From assembly GCA_002786065.1 (NCBI GenBank), contig NHNY01000039.1, positions 62,001-126,000 of the forward strand: DNA of 64,000 nt, in the 5' to 3' direction. Positions within the stretch are counted from its first letter, which is position 1, and each line of letters starts with the position of its first letter. Below, in pieces: positions 22,011 to 33,176 of the stretch. This DNA is from Microcyclospora pomicola (Eukaryota; Ascomycota; Dothideomycetes; Capnodiales). The notes beneath the pieces are model-generated. The model saw only the letters and a program-made list of their open reading frames with translations, did not search any database and was not told where the DNA came from. A program made the translations under genes and the position numbers.

Positions 22011-24307
22011 ATGGAGACTGCCACGGAGATCTACAATAGCGCCATGAGCGGTGCTCTCGTCACTACTGATTCCGCCGCCTACATCGGTCGCATGGCGCGA
22101 AGGTTCTGGGACCACTCCAGAAAAGGCATCTGCCTTCTGTGTAACAATCTACAACCTGAAGGACATGAAGACAGTGCAGCTCGCAAACGAGGTTTCTGGG
22201 ACGTATCACGCGATCCGAGCCTTGTCGCTACGCGGATGGAGGCAGCAGCAGCCTCTCCAGCTCTGGAGCTGAACGAGATCAAAGTGCACGACCTGTTGGC
22301 TTGTAGACGAACCACCAAGGATGGCCGAGTTGAGAATGACTGCATGTACTGCCGATTCCTTTGTGACGTGCTGGAAGCCATTTTTCCTCGATTCAAACCA
22401 GCTTGGGTCAGCCACAAGGATGACAGTCCTCGCTACATTGGACTTTTAATGCGTGTGGGCAGGCCGTTGATTATCAGCTGCACATACTTCGAACATGATC
22501 CCGGTTGGCAGCATGCCCGATACGATGTAGAAGTCTTTCGCCCACAGAATCGTCTATTTGCAGCTGGTGCAAGATCGCCAGCGATTGGACCAGCGTTAAT
22601 ATGCTCGGACAGCTCTGATTCGGAGGAATGCGATACCTTTGTGAAGCAATGTGTGCAGCAGTGCATGAACGAGCATGAAGTATGTCGTACAGCTCAGCTG
22701 TCTCATGACTTCGTTCCAAGCCGATTGATCTACGTTGATGGAGCACAAATCATGGTCTGCGACTCATGGGCATCGCCGGAGCGTCCGGAATGGATGGCTT
22801 TGTCTCACTGCTGGTAAACAGATACCTTGAAGTAGTCATCGCCGTCGGACGCTCTGCTGACATATGTGACCCCAGGGGCGGTAGTACTACCCTTAAGCTG
22901 AATCATGGCAACCATGACAGACTGAAGGCTGGCATCACCGAAGAAGAACTACCTTGGACGTTCAAGAATGCTATCACAGTTGCACGCATTTTGAACCTTC
23001 GTTATGTCTGGATCGATTCTCTTTGCATCCGTAAGTCTAGCGGTGTGCTTTTAAGTGCGATGCATGGCTGACGAAATATCACAGTCCAGGACGACGTCGA
23101 AGATTGGCAGCGAGAATCCGCCACAATGGGCGAAGTCTATGCCGGAGCGGCCATAGTGCTTAGTGCTGGCTCTTCGCCGAACTCTGAGACACCATTCAGA
23201 GGCCAACGGAGAGATGACTACTCTGCTGTCAAGGTAGTACCGCTCCCACAGCCAGATGGCACCATATGTCCCTTGTTGGCGCGGAGACGCAACCTTCTTG
23301 CCGCAAGCATTGATCAAGGTCTGAACGAGCCACCCTTCACACGTGCTTGGGCCACCCTTCGTAGACCAGGTCCGGCATATCGGCGAGCGTGGACCTTTCA
23401 AGAAGTGTTCCTTGCGGTCAGGACAATTCACTACGCGCCAGGAGGGCTGATCTTCGAATGCAAAACCCATCGCCGGAGTGAAGGTCATTTACCACCCTAC
23501 ACCTCGACAGTAGAAGGAACGCTGAGTGACAAGACGGACGAGGAGAAGTGGAGACTCATCGTCAATGCAGCGACATATCGCCAGCTGACGTTCAAAAAGG
23601 ACAAGCTTCCATCATTGTCTGGTATCGCATCTGCGATGCAGAAACGCCGGGAATGGATCTACTTAGCGGGCTTGTGGCGCCATTCGCTGGCAATGGACAT
23701 GTTGTGGCAAGTCATGCCGGGCGCATCACATTACCCGTTAACACATCAGGAGTATGTTGCTCCATCATGGAGCTGGGCGTCCATCAACCGCGGTGTCGTC
23801 TGGAATGGCCTACAGAACGCACAAACGCTTATCACCGTCACCAAGGCGGTCTGTAAGGCTAAAGGTCTTGACCTTACGGGAGAGGTGATAGAGGGATCCT
23901 TGACTGTGACGGGGCGTGTGGTACAGTGCCGCATCCGCCATGACACAGCTAAACGAGAGTATTATGCGTACTTCGTCAAGCCCAATGGCAAACGCAGCGC
24001 AGAGAAATGGTTTCAGCCAGACGGCTTGCTCATGTGGCAAGGGAATGGCGACAACGATACCGCAGACACCTCGCAAAGATTGGTCAGACGAGCGCTCGCT
24101 TCTGAGCGCAATCCGTGGAAGGACTTCGATGGCCCTGCAGAGCTCTTATGTGTTGTAAAGACACCTTGGGTGAACTTCGACCATGTTGGCTTGTTGCTGG
24201 GGCAATCAGCGACGATGGACGGTTCGACTGAGCGCCTAGGATGCATCGTGTCCTTACCACGTGAGTGGTACACTTGTGGCGTTGAGGCCACGATACAGAT
24301 CGTCTGA
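22011..24307 (+). CDS. HET-domain (heterokaryon incompatibility) protein
   Basis: 726 aa in three exons: 22011..22813, 22876..23030 and 23085..24307. HET domains act in vegetative incompatibility and related cell-death responses; most family members have no assigned partner. The domain starts at WMALSHCWGG, whose Trp-Gly is created by the first splice. It continues with LPWTFKNAITVARILNLRYVWIDSLCI and, after the second splice, QDDVEDWQRESATMGEVYAGA: the three classic HET blocks in order. The N-terminal 260 residues have a Cys-containing CLLCNNL..CMYCRFL pattern that is common before fungal HET domains. The C-terminal 400 residues include RAWTFQEVFLAVRTIHY and have no NACHT, WD40 or ankyrin repeats. 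It looks intact. Confidence 0.93.
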
Positions 24308-26329
24308 TTACCATGCCACCCTCTCTTGCTGTCATACAGACTGTAAGCTGGCAACATTGCCCACCAACCACACGTTTTGCGTCACCAGAGTGCATTACAA
24401 AGGTCAACCCATCGAATGCCCGAGGTTCGTGGAGTGAACCGCCATTGGACTGCTCGTTCGGCACATCCAGCATCCAGTCGTGCCTCCTCGCTGGTAGCTA
24501 CAGTATCTCGACCACTCGTTGAAAACTGTGGTTTCCAGATGCCTAGACATGACGTGAGTGGTATGCAGTAGGCCTCAATCTTTTGTTGAAGACTAGGGTA
24601 CTGCTGCAGTCGACCTCCCTTGCTTGTGCTCTGAACGAACGAACGATCGATCGATCATGATGGATAGGTCAAAGACATGATGTCAGTGACTACGACCACG
24701 ATCATGTCAGCCAGCGAGGCCAATTGACATCTTCGGCGTGCCGTGTATGCCAGTGTCAGGCGGTGAAAGCAAGACGCCTGCATGGTCGCCGAGTTGGGCA
24801 CCTACAGCCCGAAGCCAATCAGGATGCCGAATGGCATGTTGATGCGTATGCATACAGCTCGTCGCCCATGCCAAAGCGATCGGACAAAACCCCGACGGCA
24901 TTCGGCTCCGGTACATGGATGTTGTATTGTTACATTCGTGCGACCTGGGCAGCTGCACAGCGTCATCAGGACATATTTATGTCACGCAGAGTAATCGGGC
25001 ATACGTGGACCTGCCATCCCGTTCCTGCAACGGAGCTTCCCCTGGCTATGTACTGCTACTGTATGTGTAAGCCAGCGGTATGCATATGCAACAAGGGACA
25101 TGGTGCCCTGATTCCAATTGCCTTGTCGATCTTTACCTGTTGTCTACACGGCAAGATCTGTGGGATGCAGAACACGGCGTCATAGGGGATCGAGGGTGCC
25201 GTCAGCGACATTTGCCGTGCCTGCGCGCACTCAAAATATCACCTTGAGCGCGAAGGGTCCATGAGTTCACCCCTGTAGCCCAAGAGAGTGTGGCACGCCT
25301 GACCGTTGGTCTGCCTCTGCGTTCCACATCAGCAATTCGACCGCACGCCTTCGCCAGGTGACATGGGTTGCATGGCAAGAACAAGGATAATTTTGATACA
25401 CAGGTATTTCTATTGCCCCCCGAAACGGTATGATCGGCGTAGCATGTCGCTGCATCGTGCATACGCGATGTCCTGCTAGGGCCCCCTGGCACGGGAGGAA
25501 GATTTTCGATGTTGGTTTGATTAGATCCAAAATAAACGCAGTCAGCCGCACTAGCGGGAACTGGTGGGGATGCGGGACAAATTGGAATCTCACAGATGTC
25601 GCTTTGCTCATTCCGTTCTGGCATTAGCGTTGCTTGGCCCAGCGACGACGTCAGCTCCTCGAACAGTGCGGTAAGCGAGCGTCCATTGTTTTACAAATGT
25701 CTAGCACAACAACGTCTTGTGTTCGAGAATAACATGGAGCGGTGCTGAACAGAACAAGCAGACCGCGTCAAAGACAGATCAGCGCCGAGCCGCTCCTCAG
25801 ACGTCATGCGTCTATTTGGGATCCCAGTCATGCTGCATGGTCCTTCCCGCCTCGCGCTGTACGACGTGACAGCATTGCCATAGGTCGAAGGTGTTCGAAA
25901 GCAGAGCGTCGTCAAGCTGGCGACGCTATACACGCACCTTCGGAGAATTTTCGTCCGCTGCCTCGATACAGAAGGATCTGCGATCTGAAGACGGTGTGAT
26001 AGGCGGCGTTCGCCACCGCAAGAATCCCAACCTTCTTTCCATCGTCGTCTCGATCGAGACAGCCATGTGACATGACGCACATAGGCGGTCAAAGTTCCAA
26101 GGTTGTTGCAGTGACGAAGGAAAGCACACAGACACGTGGGAGGCAAATTTTCTTGCTGAGTGTATACACATTAAGCATATTTGTAATAGATCACATTCCT
26201 GACGCCATTTTGTCCAAACCAGTGTATATTCCTGTAACTAAGAAACCCCCTCAGAACATGAGAGGAAAAGCAGATATGCCGCGCTAAAGATATGAAAAGT
26301 ACGTTTGTATGTGGTCGTGTCTAAGCCAC
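24308..26329. other. Intergenic between convergent HET and peroxidase genes
   Basis: About 2 kb between two 3' ends. Scattered frames up to about 150 codons show no motif or consistent coding character. A short GAAC/GATC microsatellite is present near 24633. I see no gene. Confidence 0.5.
24633..24657. repeat. Short tetranucleotide microsatellite
   Basis: Adjacent runs of about three GAAC and three GATC units, directly visible in the sequence. Confidence 0.7.
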
Positions 26330-27706
26330 TCAGCAGGTGTGCTGGCAGACTGGGTCGGTGGGAGCCGAGCAGAAGTACGTCTTGTAGTAGACATTGTTGC
26401 CGGTGTTGGCGTAAACGCTGGGAGGAGGACCCAATGGGCCACCTTCAGTCGTCATGTTGGGGTATAGGTAGTTGGTGCTGATGGTCGATTCCGGGCAGCC
26501 GAGACTGGTTCCGTCAAGGCCAGCGTCCGCGAATTTACCAAGAGCCCAAGTGATGTCGGACTCAACGGCTTGGCTCTCGCCAGCAAGGGCAAGAGGCATT
26601 ATAGAGTTGAGACCCTGGTACACATCGCAGAGGATTGTGGTGACGTTCAAGTTGGGCGTGCCGATTTGTCCGATAAGCATAGCGACAGGGTCTGCCGGGT
26701 AGATGGAGGTGAAACCGTCCGTCAAGGCTTGGACTGCGCCGTAAGGAGTTGCCCGACGGTACCAGTTCTCGGGCCATCGCTCTGGCACATACTCGAATTG
26801 ACCAGTGTTCTTGTTGAGCCTGGCACCGATGATGCTCGAGATAGACTCGTAGCTTCGCATGTGGTCAGCGTTGTGACAAGAGTGTAAGCAAATGGAAGAC
26901 GACTTACTTGGCAACACCGCCGAGTCCGTATGTTCCGTTGGAGAAGTATTCGGGGTAGAAGTTGAACGCGACAACGCTCACGATCGATGGGAAGGGGAAG
27001 TAGTAGATGTAGGGGTTGTACTGCTGGGTGAATCTGGCGTTTGCGCTGTATCTATCGAGGTATTAGCTCAAGATCCGGGAACGCCGAGCCGGCGCAGAAA
27101 GACATACTGGTTGGCCATCACATCGTATGTGAATTGCTTGTTGGCATCTTTGGCCGCGAACTTCACGTTCTGCGTGAACATTCGGGAGGAGATGTGGTGG
27201 TTGTCACCACAGCCATTGTAGAAGTCCTCCTTGTTGGGGGAGATGTCGGCCTCGATGGTGGAGTGGCGGTTCAGGCCACCGACGTTGCCGGGACCGGCAC
27301 CAAGGTACCAGGTCTCACTGACGGGGTCACCATCGGTCAAGATGGCGAAGGTAGCAAGTACGACGGCAAGATCGGCGCCCATGTTGAAACCGCGGGCAAC
27401 GGCCTCGACTACCTGAGAGAAGCTGACATGGCCATCGCGAGGAAGATAACCATAGTTGGCCAGCAGGTTCAGACCAGGGCAGGGACCGCGAGAGTCATTC
27501 GGACCTGGTTCCATGAACTCATAACCTGGTTCCGGCCTTAGGTTGTCGGGATCGACAGACGAGGCAACGGATCCGAGAAGGCTCTCAACATCGTCGAGGA
27601 GTGGGCCCAGGAGAGAGTTGACAACACCACGCTCTTCGACTGCACCACTATAGCTGGGCAGCGCGGCGGCCAACGCCGGCAGCGCGAGAAGGCTGGTGGC
27701 GCGCAT
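26330..27706 (-). CDS. Secreted heme-thiolate peroxidase / peroxygenase (chloroperoxidase family)
   Basis: 421 aa in three exons: 27706..27108, 27051..26908 and 26852..26330. Family members (chloroperoxidase, unspecific peroxygenases, StcC) use a Cys-ligated heme and H2O2 to oxidise or halogenate substrates. A signal peptide (RATSLLALPALAAALP) precedes a spacer. The heme-ligand motif is RGPCPGLNLLANYGYLPRDG with axial Cys about residue 76. The distal acid motif appears as RHSTIEADIS, with Ala where characterised enzymes have His or Gly (EHD/EGD), followed by GCGDNHHIS. The C-terminus has three further Cys, including the final residue. Start chosen at ATG 27706 because an upstream in-frame ATG would bury the signal peptide. 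Its upstream region is shared with the lipase gene. Confidence 0.9.
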
Positions 27707-29736
27707 TCTGAGCAGAGGTTGTAAGATAGAAAGATTGGAGAACAGAAGGAAGAAGCAGACAAACAGAGAACGACAATGAGTTGAGCAATGAGAAGGTGCG
27801 CTTTGCGTCTTATGTATGGAGGAGCTCAATGGGGATCCTTAGTAACGGGCGGGTGCAACGGTATGCACGTCCCATCGACGATACAGCCTTGCGTGGAAGG
27901 ACTGCTACTCGGTAGCATCTCGTGCAGCCAAAGTATTGACGATCCGATGCAGTAGTAAGTACTGACGCATAATGCCTGCACAAACATAAACTCTGACACG
28001 ATCCGGGGGCAAACGTGCGAAATTTTGCCTTCCCCGGTATCATTTTCGAATCTTACTGTATGCTTGACAAGCTGGCTTGATCTTTCGCTCCAGCGACAAC
28101 ATTGAGTAGCGGCTGCAGTCCTGGAACTTCGAAGTCTTCGTTGTCTGTCGCTTGGTCGTCTGATTTTGTGTTGCGGCTCAGACGCCACAATGACAATACT
28201 GGTCTGTGCAAGAACTCGCTTACGCAAAACCATGTCGCTTGAGTTGCGGCACAGGCTCCTTGCCTGACAAGTGACGACAACATGATGGGTAAGCTTCTAT
28301 GCCGGACACGACAAGCCAGCACACGTGCAGACATATCATTGAAACAGGGCCGAGCTGTGTTCTCTTGTTGAATAGTTGATGCGCCACGGAGCTTGGTAGC
28401 GAGAACATGGAGGACACTATTGACTGGACAGCAGCGAGCATGGCCAATTCGAAGCACAACCTAACCAGACTCTAAGGCAGGATGTGAGACAGTCATTGAA
28501 GTTGACAATGCTGTGGGGCACAGATCGAGATTGAAATTGAGATCGGAGCGGAGGATCTCTACCGCGGTCGGGAAGAGTTCAGGAAGTGATCTGCAACCGG
28601 ACAGTCTTACTCTCATCACAGTCTTCGGGAGGGAACCGGCTTCTATGCTGTTGTGTCTTGCAAGAAATCTTGCAAGAGCATCGGCGTGATTGGGAGGCTA
28701 TCGATTGCCATAGCGCATCTGCCACAATACAGCAGTCGTCTCTTGAGCTTCAACATCTCTGAACATCCTCCGATCGGTGGTCGTCCGCGGCTCCAGCGTC
28801 GTTTGCTTATGATTGCTGGATAAACCCTGCACAGTCGGTCTAAAAATGTCAACGGTGTGCGCCGATCATCATCACCGTTGGGACGGGGGCCCGGATGAGA
28901 TGTCAGCCTTGTCCCTGTCCCCAGCCGGCTACGAGATCAAACTCAAACCGGAGCGACTGCACCGTGATGGGATGAGAGGGAGCCGCAGCTAAGCCACGTT
29001 CAGCCAACACACGAAATGTGATTCCAACGAGGTGACGATCAACGCACAATCTTAAGGCGTCGCTTATTTAAGCTTTTTGCCGACGGCCGCGCAACAATGC
29101 AACATGATTGGCTGATTATTGATCAAATTGGGACGTCACATCCCTTTCTTGCTCGTGATCTGCCGGCCCCACTCCTGATTTTCTACTTTGGCATATCTCG
29201 ATACTTTCGGCAACCCCTTCAAGGCAACACGAGTTCGAAACGCTGGTCGGGCTCCATCTCACCTGTCTGGTATGCGCTGAGTAGCCGTGGGAATCCCGGC
29301 GCTACAGTACTCAATAGGTGCTGCTCTAGCGAAGCAGTGTCAAAGGGGCCTCGCCAAGTACGGATCTCTACCCCCGTCATCTGGACGCTTGCAGACAGGT
29401 GCAAAGCCTTCCGCGCTCTGCCCATGCATCCCGGCATTGCAGGCTTGCAGCATTCGCTCCGCCAGCGCCCGCTATGCCTTGGCTGAAGTTCAGATGCCAT
29501 CAGAGTTCACGCTGCGCGATAACTCGGCGTCTTGCGAGTAGAGACTGCCGCAATCCGGTATGATCCAGCCTTTCGCAACATGACTTGGGTACTTCTACTT
29601 CCTCTATCATCTTTCGACTGGTTTCGTTGTACCTACAACCATTCATTCATTCATCTTTCATGGCTCAATAAGCCCTCGTTGACATTCTTGTCGTCCAATC
29701 ATTACTGTTATTGCTTCATCACACTCATTTGCCAAT
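27707..29736. other. Intergenic, divergent promoter region of peroxidase and lipase
   Basis: About 2 kb between the starts of two secreted-enzyme genes transcribed apart. It contains a TTCATTCATTCATC run just upstream of the lipase, near 29641. No gene recognised. Confidence 0.5.
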
Positions 29737-31226
29737 ATGTTTGCTTCTAAATCTTCTCTGCTTGCCGTGAGCGGCGCTCTTTTCTGTCTTTCCTCAGCAG
29801 CCCCGCTGGTCTCTTTGCTCGAAGCCGATGCCTCCAGCGTGGCGATTTCGCTCGTCAATGTGGTTGTTCCTACGCATACTGTAGTCGGCGCCGCGAGCAC
29901 TATGGTCTATGGTATTAACAGCCTTGTTCCCACGACCACCATATCTCTGGCATCTGCAACCAAGGCGTCGGAAATCCTGGACAAGCTACTTGACGTGAAG
30001 CCTCTTGCCTCCGTCACAGCTGTCGAGGAGGCGATGTCCACCATTTCTGCAATCTTTGCCGCGCCTACACAACCCAACCTTTACACAGCTATTGAGGAAT
30101 TGGTTGAGGCTGGTCTTACCACCAGCAACCTTGAATCCCTGGACGAGTACGCGCTAGGCTTGATTGACGGCGAGAACAGCGAACATAACTTCAACCCTCG
30201 TAATCCTTGGCCGCCAGTATACCCTTACGCCGAACGCGGTGATGCGCCGTACGATCTGAGCGAGAAGGAGCTGCGTGAGGTTATCTACATTCCACCAACC
30301 TTCAAGTACGGCAAAGGTGCTCAGCCCATCATTCTCGTCCCAGGCACTGGTAACACGGGCTACGAGACCTTTGAGGGCAACTATATCCCACTTTTGCAAG
30401 GCTCGAAGATTGGTGACCCTGTCTGGCTCAACATCCCTGGTCAACTGCTCAACGACGCACAGAGAAATGCTGAATATGTCGCTTATGCTATCAACTACAT
30501 CTCTGCCATCTCCCAGCATCGCCAGGTCGCCGTTCTCGGATGGTCGCAAGGAAACATCGACACTCAATGGGCCTTCAAGTACTGGGCTTCTACTCGATGC
30601 CGTGTGACTGATCACATTGCATTCTCGCCTGATTATCACGGTACCATCATTGCAAACTTTGCCGCGGCCCCGGGAGAACCTCTCCCTCCATCGCTGCTGC
30701 AACAAGAATACAACAGCAACTTTATCACAACGCTACGCAGGAACGGTGGTGATTCTGGCTATGTTCCCACAACCACCATCTATTCCGGATTCTTCGACGA
30801 GATCGTCGAGCCGCAGCAAGGAACCGGCGCTTCTGCATACCTCAAGGACCGCCAGCACGTCGGTGTCTCCAACAACGAGGTACAGCTCGTGTGCGCTGGC
30901 CAACCGGCTGGAGGTCTCTTCACTCACGAAGGCACTTTGTACAACAACCTCGGCTATGCTCTGGCTGTTGATGCTCTCACTCATGCCGGTCCCGGTCGAG
31001 CCAGCCGCTTGAACCTGGGCCAAGTTTGTGCCTTGCCCATCACGAAAGGCCTGAACTTGGCCGACGTTCTCTTGACGGAGAACGCCATCGCGATCGCTGG
31101 TTTGTCCATTCTGACATACCCTAACCCCGTGTTTGTTGAACCGCCGATCAAGAGTAAGTGACGTGCTTGTCAATTTTCCGAAGATGAAAACTAACAAGTG
31201 CTCCAGAGTATGCGCTGCAATACTAG
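29737..31226 (+). CDS. Secreted lipase, Candida antarctica lipase B-like
   Basis: 478-aa alpha/beta hydrolase of the CalB type. Exons 29737..31153 and 31207..31226; the second, 20 nt, gives the true C-terminus KYALQY. A signal peptide (FASKSSLLAVSGALFCLSSAAP) is followed by a pro-like region of about 150 residues. The core begins near PIILVPGTGNTGYETFEGNY, with the Thr-Gly oxyanion segment. Nucleophile Ser270 is in GWSQGN (CalB has TWSQGG). Asp354 sits in GFFDEIVEPQ and His397 in FTHEGTLYNNLGYALAVDAL, matching the CalB triad order and spacing. The long N-terminal propeptide is typical of ascomycete members. Likely extracellular ester hydrolysis; natural substrate unknown. Confidence 0.93.
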
Positions 31227-31883
31227 CGGAGCACCCGAAAATGGACTTCAACCTGGATGTTAGCGAACACTTTCTCTCTTAGTAGTAATGCCACTTGTAG
31301 TATATACCCCTAGATTCGTCCATCCGACTTCGATACACGCAGCAGACCTCTGCTTCATATAGCGCACAATGCTATCTTCTTGGTTCCCTCGAAGGGATAA
31401 TAATGGGAACTGCACCGTGGTGCACGCTCGGCCCCTGATTCGAGCACTGCTCTTCACACCGCGTGGATGATCTCAGATCAAGGTTTGAATAAGAATTGAC
31501 GCGAGATGCTAGTGACATCGTGATAAGTACCTGAGGTACCCAGAGATCAACATCCTGCCACAGCCTTTGATAACATGGATCTTGCCGTACACGCGTAATT
31601 CTCACTACGATCCATGTCGAATCTGCGTCATTGTGTCCTGCTGGAGATTTCCAAGACTGAGCAGTGTTTAAGCATCTGTCGATGCATCCGCGCTTAATCT
31701 GAGGTAGATCTCGTATCTAGGTGGGTGTAGCTTTACAAGTGTACATGATGGCCCATGCTACTACCCCACTCCACCTTCACATGCATCCGCGCGCGCCAGC
31801 CAACACCTCATCCTCGTCATCTCAGCTCCCCAAGGCGAAGCTCTTATCGGGTGTCTCCCAACACCGCAAAGCTTTGAGCGATC
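31227..31883. other. Intergenic, BSD-gene promoter
   Basis: About 650 bp after the lipase and before the BSD-domain gene. No gene seen. Confidence 0.55.
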
Positions 31884-33176
31884 ATGGATATAGCTTACGA
31901 TCAGGTCCAGGAGTCTGCCTACGATCCGAGCGGCGAAGAGCCGCACGAGAACCCCAGCGGCGGTCTGAACAACGAGTTTCAGCAGGCGTTCAAAGCCGTG
32001 CAGTCCTCACCATGGGGCACAACACTTGGTGGCTGGTTCTCTCAGGCTCGCAAGCAGGGTGAGACCCTTGCTTCTGAAGCGCAAGAGCAGGCGTCCAAAG
32101 GCTGGGAGGGGTTGAGGGAACAGGTGGCACAGCGGGCAACAGCGGTCGGTGGAAGCGGGGAGGCGGGACCTGTGATCCCTGGGTTGGAGGGTGTATCCGG
32201 CGTTGGTGATACTGAGGACACTGAGAAAACCCAGGACGGAGAAAACGAGGAGGCCAGGACAGACATCATACCAAAGGATATTGTCAAGGAAGCTGGGACG
32301 TTGGTAGCATCACTGAGATTGACAGCGGCGGCAACGTTGAAGGACTTGCAAGCCGCTGAAGATGCTGCGGACGAGGCTTTGCTTAAGTTCGGGACCAATG
32401 TGCGCAATTTCCTGCGAGATGCTGTCGTCATATCCGCACCCACGGAAGGAGATGGTGATGGAAGTAGGGGTCAAGGCAGCGAGGTATTGTTCGAAACCCA
32501 AGAACCTGGCACTGGCAGGAAGATCTTCCACACGACACGCCTGGACGCCCAACTACATGCCATCCACACTACTGCGTCCTCGTTCACCGAGGATCCCTCC
32601 AAAGGCGCATCCTGGGATGAATGGCAGAATGAGTTCGACATCGAGAAGCAGACGGAAGCTATTGCGGCAGATTTAGAGAAGTTCGAGGACTTGCGACGCG
32701 CAATGGAGAGACTGGTACCGGAAAAAGTAGAGTACAAGCCCTTCTGGACGCGATATTACTTCCTGCGAAAGGCCGTTGAGGAAGAAGAGAAGCGTCGACG
32801 AGAGGTACTCAAAGGTGAGCATCCATCAAGACATCTGCAAGCTTTAAGTCGTACTGATGATATGATTCCAGGTGCTACTGCATCGACCGAAGAGGTTGCG
32901 TGGGACGACGAAGATGACGAAGCTGATCAAGCGTCGACACCCAACCCATCAAGCAGGCCACGCGCTCCATCTACCACGACCATCAACGCCACTCCAACAG
33001 ATTCGACCCTGCTGACTCCTAACGCGCCTCGCCGAAGCAATGAAGACAGTAAGAGCGTCGCTGGCTCCGAGGCAAGCTACGACATTGTCTCTGGTGCGAC
33101 CAGCCATGCGCTCAACAGTCCCAAGGAAGAGAAGAAGGAAGCCGGCAACGAGAGCGAGGACGATGACTGGGAATGA
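31884..33176 (+). CDS. BSD-domain protein (Dos2-like)
   Basis: 411 aa in two exons, 31884..32814 and 32872..33176. The BSD domain is about residues 245-310: SWDEWQNEFD, EKFEDLRRAMERLVPE, YKPFWTRYYFLR, with the Phe-Trp pair that names the fold. The N-terminus has amphipathic helices (FQQAFKAVQSSPWGTTLGGWFSQARKQ) like those in SYAP1/Dos2-type proteins, and the C-terminus is acidic with a DDWE end. The 57-nt intron has good splice signals (GTGAGC, ACTGAT, TTCCAG), but its length is a multiple of three and it contains no stop, so retention would simply add 19 residues. Exact role is unclear; yeast Dos2 has been linked to ubiquitin and growth functions. Confidence 0.87.
   Translation: MDIAYDQVQESAYDPSGEEPHENPSGGLNNEFQQAFKAVQSSPWGTTLGGWFSQARKQGETLASEAQEQASKGWEGLREQVAQRATAVGGSGEAGPVIPGLEGVSGVGDTEDTEKTQDGENEEARTDIIPKDIVKEAGTLVASLRLTAAATLKDLQAAEDAADEALLKFGTNVRNFLRDAVVISAPTEGDGDGSRGQGSEVLFETQEPGTGRKIFHTTRLDAQLHAIHTTASSFTEDPSKGASWDEWQNEFDIEKQTEAIAADLEKFEDLRRAMERLVPEKVEYKPFWTRYYFLRKAVEEEEKRRREVLKGEHPSRHLQALSRTDDMIPGATASTEEVAWDDEDDEADQASTPNPSSRPRAPSTTTINATPTDSTLLTPNAPRRSNEDSKSVAGSEASYDIVSGATSHALNSPKEEKKEAGNESEDDDWE

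Noticed and set aside
24724-25185. 153-codon Cys-rich plus-strand frame
   Set aside because: Cys spacing matches no family and there is no signal peptide; likely chance.
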